Source: CAVYVZ01 sp963772065 (GTDB lineage Bacteria; Acidobacteriota; Vicinamibacteria; Vicinamibacterales; UBA2999). Taken from it: a stretch of DNA of 64,000 bases. Location: positions 806,001 to 870,000 of the forward strand of contig CAVYVZ010000010.1 of the NCBI GenBank assembly GCA_963772065.1, read 5' to 3'. Shown here in pieces: positions 57,388 to 64,000 of this stretch (positions are counted from its first letter, which is position 1; each line of letters opens with the position of its first letter). The position numbers and the translations under genes are program-made. The notes beneath the pieces were generated by a model. That model saw nothing but the letters and a program-made list of their open reading frames with translations, was not told where the DNA came from and searched no databases.

Positions 57388-58562
57388 TGCGCACGTATGC
57401 CCGTCGACGCACTCTCTTCGTTCTCGCCGGCATCGCGGCCGCTCTGATGGCCGCTTGATGGACGCTCTGATGGGCACTCTGATGGGCACTGTGACGCTGA
57501 CTTCAGAGGAGCGCCGCCCGCGAGCCCGGGAGCTCGGCCTTGCGCCGGGCGTCTTCACACCGGGGCGGCTCAACGCCATCACGGACGTGGCGGGCGTCAA
57601 GGTCGGACACGTCACCCTGGTGACCGGCGACACGGTGCGCACCGGCGTCACGGCAATCCTCCCGCATGAGCGGGAACGTGTTTCAGGACAAAGTGGCCGG
57701 CGCGGTGTTCGTCGGCAACGCCTTCGGCAAGCTCGCCGGGTCGACACAAGTCGAGGAGCTTGGCACGATCGAAACGCCGATCGTCCTGACGAATACGCTC
57801 AGCGTGGGAGCCGCGGTCGAAGGCCTCGTGCGCTGGACGCTGCAGCAGCCGGGCAACGAGAACGTCCGGTCGGTCAACGCGCTCGTGGGTGAAACGAACG
57901 ACGGCGGCCTCAACGACATCCGAGGTCTGCACGTTCGCCCGACTCACGTCATCGAGGCGGTGGGCTCCGCTCGTGAGGGAGCCGTCGCCGAGGGGAGCGT
58001 CGGCGCCGGAACCGGCACGCGGGCGTTCGGCTGGAAGGGCGGGATCGGCACCGCGTCGCGCGTCCTGACGGGCCGCGGCGACTACACCCTGGGCGTGCTC
58101 GTGCAGAGCAATTTCGGCGGCGTGCTCACCTTCGGCGGCGCGCCGGTCGGCAAAGAGCTCGGACCGTCCCGCGAGTCGCCGGGTGACGGCTCGTGCATGA
58201 TCGTCGTCGCAACCGACGCGCCGATCGATGCACGCGACTTGAAGCGGCTGGCGGCGCGCGCGCTGTTCGGCCTCGCGCGGACGGGATCGTCGTACAGCAA
58301 CGGCAGCGGCGACTACGCGATCGCGTTCACGACCTCGGCGGAGATGCGGACGACGTTTGGCGACACGAAGCCGCGCACGCGGACCATTCTGCCGCCGGAC
58401 GCGGTGTCGCCGCTCTTTCAGGCCGCGCTCGAAGCGACGGAGGAGGCGGTTTACAACTCGTTGCTTCAGGCGACGACCGTGGAGAGCCGCTTCGGGAAGG
58501 CGGAGGCGATTCCGATCGAGCCTGTTCGGAGGATCTTGCGGAAATACACGGTCATTCGTTGA
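57387..58562 (+). CDS. Second P1 family (S58) aminopeptidase (frameshifted)
   Basis: About 391 residues. ATG 57387 opens a signal peptide (MRTYARRRTLFVLAGIAAALMAA) that is cut off by a TGA inside a repetitive stretch (GCTCTGATGG-type repeats, 57446-57490); the protein then goes on as RARELGLAPGVFTPGRLNAITDVAGVKVGHVTLVTGD. A shift near 57665 leads to NVFQDKVAGAVFVGNAFGKLAGSTQVEELG, TNTLSVGAAVEGLVRW, GGIGTASRVL and GDGSCMIVVATDAPIDARDLKRLA, where the Gly-Ser self-cleavage site of DmpA-type enzymes lies. Closer to D-/beta-aminopeptidase DmpA/BapA than the first S58 gene at 28771. Confidence 0.82.
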
Positions 58563-58593
58563 TGGTCGCGCCCGCTTCCGTCCGCTCCGCTCG

Positions 58594-58767
58594 ATGATTC
58601 TCGTGATTCCACTCGATACCACTTGTCACGGCACACGAAGGAACAAAGACACGAGGGCTCTTTGGTCATCCTCGCTAATTCGCGCCGCTCCAGCCCACGG
58701 CGATCCGGCCGTGAAATAGCAAATGACCAACCCGATCTTCGTGTCTTCGTGCCTTCGTGTGCCGTGA
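58594..58767. repeat. Long palindromic interspersed repeat, copy 3
   Basis: TGATTCTCGTGATTCCAC, CTTGTCA, then GGCACACGAAGGAACAAAGACACG facing CGTGTCTTCGTGCC..TGTGCC; inside, TTTGGTCAT faces ATGACCAA. It shares left flank with the right flank of copy 2 (reverse complement) and the CACGAAG tracts with copies 1 and 2, but has a different, shorter middle. Placed between the convergent S58 and creatininase-family genes. Confidence 0.8.
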
Positions 58768-58783
58768 GAAGCGTTCGTGATCG

Positions 58784-59590
58784 TCACACACCCGCCAGAT
58801 CCCATTTCCTGATGATTTCCTGAACGAGCTTCGCGACCTTGTCGTTCACCTTCGCGTAATACTCCTTCGCCTTCGCGAGATTGAACGTCGGATAGCCTTC
58901 GCCTGCCTTGTAGAGACCGATCGTCGAGGGATTCGGGTACGCGCTCCACGTGCCCGGCGCGGGGTTCGCGGTCGCCATTTCCGGCGAGTAGCGCTCCTTG
59001 TGGACGAGCGCGGGATCGATCGCCATGATGAACGCGTTTTCGTTCTCGCCAGCGTGCCCGCCGTCCTGGCCGAACACTTCGAGGGTCACGTCGGACGCGT
59101 ACGACCACCAGTTGATCACGAGCGTCCGCACGCCGGCTTCGCGCCCGACCTCCGCGGCCACCGAGGAGAGCACCGCCGTCTGGCCGCCGCCGTGGCCGTT
59201 GATCAGGATGATGTTCTTGAATCGGTTCTTCGCGAGACCGAGCAGCACAGCTCGCACGTACGGCCGGTAGGCATCCTCGGGCACGGTGAACGTGCCTGGA
59301 TACGCGTCCATGCTGCCGGTGTACCCGTACGGCACCACCGGCGCGACGAACGCGTTGAGGCGCGGCGCGATTTCACGCGCGATCGCGGCCGGCGCCAGGA
59401 TGTCGGCGCCATTCGCCGTCACGCCGTGCGGCTCCAGTGTCCCGAGCGGCAGGAGCACGGTGGTCACCTTCGAGGGCACGTATTCGCGGAACTCCATCCA
59501 GTTGATACGGTCGAGGTCTCGCGTGGTCTGTGCGTGGGCCGCGCTGGCCATGAGCAGCGCCGCGACCGTCAGTCCAACTCGGCTGAACAT
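58784..59590 (-). CDS. Secreted creatininase-family amidohydrolase
   Basis: About 268 residues. ATG 59590 opens signal peptide MFSRVGLTVAALLMASAAHA. Creatininase marks: TTVLLPLGTLEPHGVTANGADILAPAAIAREIA (metal ligands Glu, His, Asp), PVVPYGYTGSMDAYPGTFTVPED, IILINGHGGGQTAVL and VFGQDGGHAGENENAFIMA (HAGENE metal site). All metal ligands appear kept. In this family known activities are creatinine hydrolysis and amide cleavage (for example MftE); an exported form suggests use of external amides. Start chosen by the signal peptide. Confidence 0.88.
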   Translation of the reverse strand: MFSRVGLTVAALLMASAAHAQTTRDLDRINWMEFREYVPSKVTTVLLPLGTLEPHGVTANGADILAPAAIAREIAPRLNAFVAPVVPYGYTGSMDAYPGTFTVPEDAYRPYVRAVLLGLAKNRFKNIILINGHGGGQTAVLSSVAAEVGREAGVRTLVINWWSYASDVTLEVFGQDGGHAGENENAFIMAIDPALVHKERYSPEMATANPAPGTWSAYPNPSTIGLYKAGEGYPTFNLAKAKEYYAKVNDKVAKLVQEIIRKWDLAGV

Positions 59591-59612
59591 GCTACGATTC
59601 GTCCTTTCGCCC

Positions 59613-60602
59613 ATGCGCCAGATTCCGCTCGCCGCCATCCGCGAGGCGGCCGCGTCCATCCATCCGGTTGCGGCGCGGACCCCTCTGGTCCGGCTGCCCC
59701 TCTCCGCTGAGCTCGCGGAGCGTGTGGATGGAAGCGAAATTTACCTCAAGCTCGAAGTCCTTCAACCGATTGGTTCGTTCAAAATCCGCGGCGCCTGGAA
59801 CATCGTGCGGCAGCTCAGGCGAGAGGAGCTTCGGGACGGCGTCTGGACCGTGAGTGCGGGGAACGCGGCGCAGGGTGTTGCGCTCGCCGCGCAGGTGGCC
59901 GGCGTCCCCTGCTCCGTCATGGTCATGGATACCGCGCCGCAGGCCAAGCTGCGGGCCATCGAACGGCTCGGCGCGGCAGTCGTGCGCGTGAGCTACGACG
60001 AGTGCTGGCGAACCGTGGAGGCTCACGGATCCGATCGGATGCGCGGGCGGTTCATTCACCCCTTCGACGACGACCGCTTCATCGCGGGGAATGGAACCGC
60101 CGGCATCGAGATTTTTGAAGATCTTCCGGATGTCGACTCGGTCGTGGCGCCGCTCGGCGGCGGAGGACTGCTCGCCGGCGTCGCGAGCGCGCTCCACCAC
60201 CTCCGGCCCGCGACCCTGATTTTCGCGGCCGAACCCGAGACCGCGGCCCCATTTGACGCGTCCCTGAAAGCTGGACGTGCGAGCCGCTTCGACGCGTGGC
60301 GACCCTCGTTCGTCGACGGCGCCGGCGGGCGGTCGGTTCTCCCCACCATGTGGCCGCTGCTCCGCGACCTGGTGGGCGCGTCGGTGGTCGTGACGCTGAA
60401 GGACGTTGCCGCGGCGATGAAAATCACCGCGGAGCGCGTGCACGTGATCGCGGAGGGCGCCGCGGGATGCGCCGTGGCCGCCGCGCTGTCGGGCCGCGTG
60501 CCCGGCAAGAAGATCGTGGCGATCGTCTCCGGCGGCAACATCGATCTGTCCAAGTTCGCAGAACTGGTCTGCGAACCTGTCGTGGCGCGGAGTGCAGAGT
60601 GA
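59613..60602 (+). CDS. PLP-dependent threonine/serine dehydratase-like enzyme
   Basis: 329 residues, intact. Fold-type II marks: VAARTPLVRLP, IYLKLEVLQPIGSFKIRGAWNIV (PLP Lys in GSFKIRGA), TVSAGNAAQGVALAAQVAGVPCSVMVM, PLGGGGLLAGVASAL (phosphate loop) and VSGGNIDLSKF. The active-site SAGNAAQG replaces the common SSGNHAQG, so substrate (serine, threonine or hydroxyaspartate) is uncertain. Ends in GTGA overlap with glgP. Confidence 0.88.
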   Translation: MRQIPLAAIREAAASIHPVAARTPLVRLPLSAELAERVDGSEIYLKLEVLQPIGSFKIRGAWNIVRQLRREELRDGVWTVSAGNAAQGVALAAQVAGVPCSVMVMDTAPQAKLRAIERLGAAVVRVSYDECWRTVEAHGSDRMRGRFIHPFDDDRFIAGNGTAGIEIFEDLPDVDSVVAPLGGGGLLAGVASALHHLRPATLIFAAEPETAAPFDASLKAGRASRFDAWRPSFVDGAGGRSVLPTMWPLLRDLVGASVVVTLKDVAAAMKITAERVHVIAEGAAGCAVAAALSGRVPGKKIVAIVSGGNIDLSKFAELVCEPVVARSAE

Positions 60603-62728
60603 TACCCGTCCCTGACCGAATCAACCGACTCGAAGAGCTCGCCTACGACCTCTGGTGGAGCTGGACGCCGGAAGCACGCAACGTGTTTCGCGGCCTCGAC
60701 TACCCGCTCTGGCGCAAGACGGCGCACAACCCGGTGAAGATGCTCGCGCTCATGCCGCGGGACGTGCTCGAGCGGGCCGCGCTCGACCCGCACTGGCTCG
60801 CCCGCTACGACCGCGCGATCGAGCGCCTCGATGCCGTCCGGACCGCGCACAACACCTGGTGCGAACGCGAATGCCCGGACATCCTCGGCAGATCGGTGGC
60901 GTACTTCTCCGCCGAGTTCGCGCTCCATCAATCGCTCCCGATTTATGCCGGCGGACTCGGCGTGCTCGCGGGGGACCACTGCAAGGAAGCCAGCGACCTG
61001 GGTGTGCCGTTGATTGGTGTCGGCTTCATGTACCCGCAGGGATACTTCCACCAGCGTCTGTCGGCTGACGGATGGCAGGAGGAGAGCTACGAAAAGCTCA
61101 ATTGGTCGGACGCGCCGATCGAGCCGGCGATGACGCCCGACCAGAAACCGTGCATCACGGCCGTGCCCCTCGGCAACCGCACGGTGCTCGTCGCCGCGTG
61201 GCGCGTGCGCGTCGGCCGCGTCAAGCTGTACCTGCTCGATACCGACCTCGAGGAGAACGCACCCTGGGACCGTGACCTCTCCGCGCGCCTCTATGGCGGC
61301 GATCGCGAGACGCGGGTGCAGCAGGAGATCATTCTCGGGATCGGCGGCGTGCGCGTCCTGAAGCAGATGGGCTCCGATCCCGCCGTGTACCATCTGAACG
61401 AAGGCCACGCCGCCTTCGTCGTGCTGCAGCGCATCCGCGACTTGTGCGAGAAGGGATGGACCTTCGACGCGGCGCTCGAGGAGGTGCGCGGGTCGACCGT
61501 GTTCACCACGCATACGCCGGTGCCCGCCGGGCACGACGCCTTTCCATTCCATCTCGTGGAGAAGCACCTCGCCGGCGCGTGGGGCGATCTCGGCACCTAT
61601 CGAGAGCGGTTCCTGGCGCTCGGTCACCACGACAGTGGCAGCGGGCCGCAGTTCAACATGACGGCGCTCGCGCTTCGCACGAGCGGCGCGGTCAACGGCG
61701 TCAGCCAGCTGCACGGCGAGGTGACGAAGCAGATGTGGCAGTCGATCTGGCCCGGCGTCCCGTACGAGCGCCTTCCGGTGCAGCACATCACCAATGGCGT
61801 CCACGTGCCGACGTGGATGTCGTCGGAGATCGGATCGATGCTGGAGCGGCACCTCGGCCCCGACTGGATCGAGCGCCACGACGATCCGGCGCTGGCCGAC
61901 AAGGTCATGGAGATCCCGGACTGGGAGCTCTGGGAAGCGAGGCACGCGCTCCGCGCATTCCTCTTCAACTTCATCCGCGAGCGCGCCCGCACGCGATGGA
62001 CCGAGGAGCAGGTCGGCGCCGCGCGCGTCGTCGCGGCGGGCACCATGTTCGACCAGAACACGCTGACGCTCGGGTTCGCGCGGCGCTTCACGAGCTACAA
62101 GCGGCCGGAGCTTATCTTCACCGACGCCGATCGCCTGGCGCGCATCCTCAACCGCCCGGGCCAGGCCGTGCAGATCGTCTTCGCGGGAAAGGCACATCCG
62201 GCGGACGATGGCGGAAAGCATCACCTGCAGCGGATCTACAAGCGCACGCTCGATCCGAAGTTCGGCGGCCGCGTCGCATTCGTGGACGACTACGATCTCC
62301 ACGTCGCGCACTTCCTCGTGCAAGGCTGCGACGTGTGGCTGAACAATCCACGCAAGCCCCTCGAGGCCAGCGGCACCAGCGGCATGAAGGCGGCAATCAA
62401 CGGCACGCCGCATCTCTCCATTGGCGATGGCTGGTGGGCGGAAGGCTTTACCGGCCAGAACGGCTGGCTCATCGAGGGCCACGCCGACCCGAACGATCAC
62501 GGCGCGCAGGACTGGGCCGACGCGCAGGCGCTGTACACGCTGATCGAGGAACATCTGGTCCCGATGTTCTACGACCGCGGCCCCGACGGCGTCCCCACAC
62601 GCTGGATCCAGGTGGTGAAGCAATCGATCCGTACGGTGCTGCCCCGCTTCAGCACGCGGCGGATGGTGAAGGAGTACGTGAAGACGATGTATCTGCCTGC
62701 AATGCGGAGGGAACCAGTAGCGAGGTAA
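60599..62728 (+). CDS. glgP: Alpha-glucan (glycogen/maltodextrin) phosphorylase, short type
   Basis: 709 residues, intact. GTG 60599 overlaps the dehydratase stop. Short (non-animal) glycogen phosphorylase: INRLEELAYDLWWSWTPEARNVFRGLD, VAYFSAEFALHQSLPIYAGGLGVLAGDHCKEASDLGVPLIGVGFMYPQGYFHQ, YHLNEGHAAFVVLQRI, TTHTPVPAGHDAFP, TNGVHVPTWMS, RRFTSYKRPELIF and EASGTSGMKAAINGTPHLSIGDGWWAEG, with the PLP lysine in SGMKAA. Releases glucose-1-phosphate from alpha-1,4-glucans in the cytoplasm. No other glycogen genes are near. Confidence 0.95.
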   Translation: MIPVPDRINRLEELAYDLWWSWTPEARNVFRGLDYPLWRKTAHNPVKMLALMPRDVLERAALDPHWLARYDRAIERLDAVRTAHNTWCERECPDILGRSVAYFSAEFALHQSLPIYAGGLGVLAGDHCKEASDLGVPLIGVGFMYPQGYFHQRLSADGWQEESYEKLNWSDAPIEPAMTPDQKPCITAVPLGNRTVLVAAWRVRVGRVKLYLLDTDLEENAPWDRDLSARLYGGDRETRVQQEIILGIGGVRVLKQMGSDPAVYHLNEGHAAFVVLQRIRDLCEKGWTFDAALEEVRGSTVFTTHTPVPAGHDAFPFHLVEKHLAGAWGDLGTYRERFLALGHHDSGSGPQFNMTALALRTSGAVNGVSQLHGEVTKQMWQSIWPGVPYERLPVQHITNGVHVPTWMSSEIGSMLERHLGPDWIERHDDPALADKVMEIPDWELWEARHALRAFLFNFIRERARTRWTEEQVGAARVVAAGTMFDQNTLTLGFARRFTSYKRPELIFTDADRLARILNRPGQAVQIVFAGKAHPADDGGKHHLQRIYKRTLDPKFGGRVAFVDDYDLHVAHFLVQGCDVWLNNPRKPLEASGTSGMKAAINGTPHLSIGDGWWAEGFTGQNGWLIEGHADPNDHGAQDWADAQALYTLIEEHLVPMFYDRGPDGVPTRWIQVVKQSIRTVLPRFSTRRMVKEYVKTMYLPAMRREPVAR

Positions 62729-62736
62729 CACGCATC

Positions 62737-64000
62737 ATGCTGAACTGGATCGAGCACCTTCGCCGCGACGTGCGGTTCGGCATGCGCGGGCTGCTGCGAA
62801 CGCCGGGGTTCACCGCGCTGGCGGTGCATGTCGCTGGCGCTGGGGATCATGGCGACGACCGCGATCTACAGCGTGCTCCACGCCGTCGTCCTCGATCCCT
62901 TTCCCTACAAGGACGTCGACAGCCTGATGAGCGTCCGGGTGTCGAACCCGGCACAGCGCGGGTTCCGGACCGGTTACTCGGTCGATCAGTTCCTCGAGAT
63001 CGCCGAGCGGAACACGATCTTCGAAGGCGTCATCGCCTCGACGATCAGCGACGTGCTCTGGACGGCGGACGGCGATCCGCAGCGGCTGCGCGGCAACCAC
63101 GGCACCTTCAACACGTTCGACGTGATGGGCGTGCCGCCGCTCATCGGCCGCACGCCGACGGCGAGCGATGCGCGGCCGGGCGCCGAGCCGGTCGTGGTGC
63201 TCGGCTACCGCTTCTGGCAGCGCCAGTTCGGCGGCGATCCGAACGTGCTCGGCCGGCAGCTCCGGCTCAACGACACCGTGCGCACGGTGATCGGCGTGAT
63301 GCCGAAGCGCTTCATGTGGCGCGGCGCCGACGTCTACGTGCCGATCACGCTTCGAGCGCGGGCACGATCGTCGAAGGCGTGCGGAACGTGCACCTGCTCG
63401 GCCGGCTGAAGCCCGGCGTGACCGACGCGCAGGCGGAGGCGGACCTGACGCCGATCATCGCGGACCTCAAGCAGCGCGAGCCGGCTCAGTTCCCCGACCA
63501 GTGGCGCGTCGGGTCTCCTGCTCCTTCAAGGAGACGTTCCCGAGCGCGATCACCGGCGACATCTGGGTGCTGCTCGGCGCGGTCGGCGCTGCTGCTGCTG
63601 ATCGCGTGCGCGAACGTCTCGAACCTGCTGCTGTCGAGGGCGACGCGCGCGGCAGCGCGAGATGACCGTGCGCGTCGGCGCTCGGCGCCAGGCCGCCGGC
63701 GCCTGGTGCGCCAGCTGCTGACCGAAAGCCTGATCCTCGCGCTGGCCGCCGGCGCGCTCGGCACCGCTGCTCGCGTACGCCGGGCTGCCGGCGCATCCTC
63801 GCGCTCGTGCCGCCGGGCACGATTCCCGGACGAGTCGGAGATCGCGCTCAACACGCCGGTGCTGGTGTTCGCGCTGCTCGTGTCGGCGCTGACGAGCGTG
63901 ATCTGCGGCCTCGCGCCGGCGCTGCACAGCGTCCGGCCGCGATCTCGCGGATCTCGATGCGCGAGGCCAGCCGGGGCCTGGCCGGCAGCTCGCGACAGGC
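62737..64000 (+). CDS. Third ADOP-family permease, partial and frameshifted
   Basis: ATG 62737, 8 bp after glgP: MLNWIEHLRRDVRFGMRGLLRTPGFTALAV, then after a shift near 62828 SLALGIMATTAIYSVLHAVVLDPFPYKDVDSLMSVRV, and the periplasmic core (GYSVDQFLEIAERNTIFEGVIASTISDVLW ... RQLRLNDTVRTVIGVMPKRFMWRGADVYVP). Shifts near 63355, 63505, 63590, 63645, 63690 and 63760 spoil the FtsX block (LLLIACANVSNLLLSRA still readable). Runs off the window. Frameshift density equals that of the second ADOP gene. Confidence 0.8.
   Translation, partial: MLNWIEHLRRDVRFGMRGLLRTPGFTALAVHVAGAGDHGDDRDLQRAPRRRPRSLSLQGRRQPDERPGVEPGTARVPDRLLGRSVPRDRRAEHDLRRRHRLDDQRRALDGGRRSAAAARQPRHLQHVRRDGRAAAHRPHADGERCAAGRRAGRGARLPLLAAPVRRRSERARPAAPAQRHRAHGDRRDAEALHVARRRRLRADHASSAGTIVEGVRNVHLLGRLKPGVTDAQAEADLTPIIADLKQREPAQFPDQWRVGSPAPSRRRSRARSPATSGCCSARSALLLLIACANVSNLLLSRATRAAARDDRARRRSAPGRRRLVRQLLTESLILALAAGALGTAARVRRAAGASSRSCRRARFPDESEIALNTPVLVFALLVSALTSVICGLAPALHSVRPRSRGSRCARPAGAWPAARDR

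Overview
The window looks like chromosome of an Acidobacteriota bacterium, most likely of the Vicinamibacteria (old subdivision 6) type. This is inferred from gene content, not from a marker gene: high G+C coding sequence with strong third-position GC, three large orphan MacB/FtsX-like permeases of the acidobacterial ADOP type (16.3, 23.5 and 62.7 kb), an Oar-like TonB-dependent receptor with an N-terminal carboxypeptidase-regulatory domain (29.9-33.2 kb), a TolB-like protein with an acidobacterial N-terminal domain, and many secreted peptidases. No rRNA is present; there is one tRNA, tRNA-Leu(CAG), at 51.5 kb. Many genes are broken by single-base frameshifts, often several per gene, although the protein continues recognisably in the next frame. 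Damage is worst at 1-7 kb, 23.9-25.9 kb, 30-32.5 kb and 62.8-64 kb. This looks mostly like consensus error in the assembly, so I give whole-gene extents rather than fragments.

Layout. 1-7 kb: a leftward five-gene operon of mostly unrecognised proteins (IPT/TIG protein, helical protein with an HELTH motif, an ~830-residue protein, an HEAGH zinc-peptidase-like protein, a trypsin-fold protease with an acidic tail that runs off the edge). 7.1-14.2 kb: an aquaporin, then two separate LigD-type polymerase/DNA-ligase pairs, with a trypsin-like protease and a phospholipase D-like protein between them. 14.3-26.6 kb: a secreted subtilase, an intact ADOP permease, a three-gene phosphorelay operon (sensor kinase, double receiver, hybrid kinase), a second ADOP permease and a secreted protein of unknown function. 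26.7-29.9 kb: an overlapping run of TolB-like protein, GH88/105 hydrolase and P1 (S58) peptidase. 29.9-37.6 kb: Oar-like receptor, lactate permease, methyltransferase, DinB-like protein and an HPt/response-regulator pair.

37.8-42.9 kb is a tight methionine-type operon: a MetX-homoserine dehydrogenase fusion, a PLP transsulfuration-family enzyme and an Nramp-like transporter, joined by GTGA stop/start overlaps and preceded by a structured leader. 43.1-51.4 kb: a small lipoprotein, a Ser/Thr kinase fused to a BRCT domain, a TlpA-like thioredoxin protein, a CDP-alcohol phosphatidyltransferase, a sodium:solute symporter, a cupin, an MpaB/DUF2236 protein, a dicarboxylate/glutamate symporter and a VOC protein. 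51.5-64 kb: tRNA-Leu, membrane-anchored and TPR proteins of unknown function, a MEDS-domain protein, a secreted protein, a PQQ-type beta-propeller protein, a second S58 peptidase, a creatininase-family protein, a serine/threonine dehydratase-like enzyme, alpha-glucan phosphorylase and a third ADOP permease cut by the window end.

The less ordinary signals are the leftward operon at 1-7 kb, the kinase-BRCT fusion at 43.9 kb, a family of long palindromic interspersed repeats (35.7, 42.9 and 58.6 kb) with terminal motifs resembling CACGAAGGCACGAAGACACG, and several smaller palindromic or tandem repeats placed at gene junctions.
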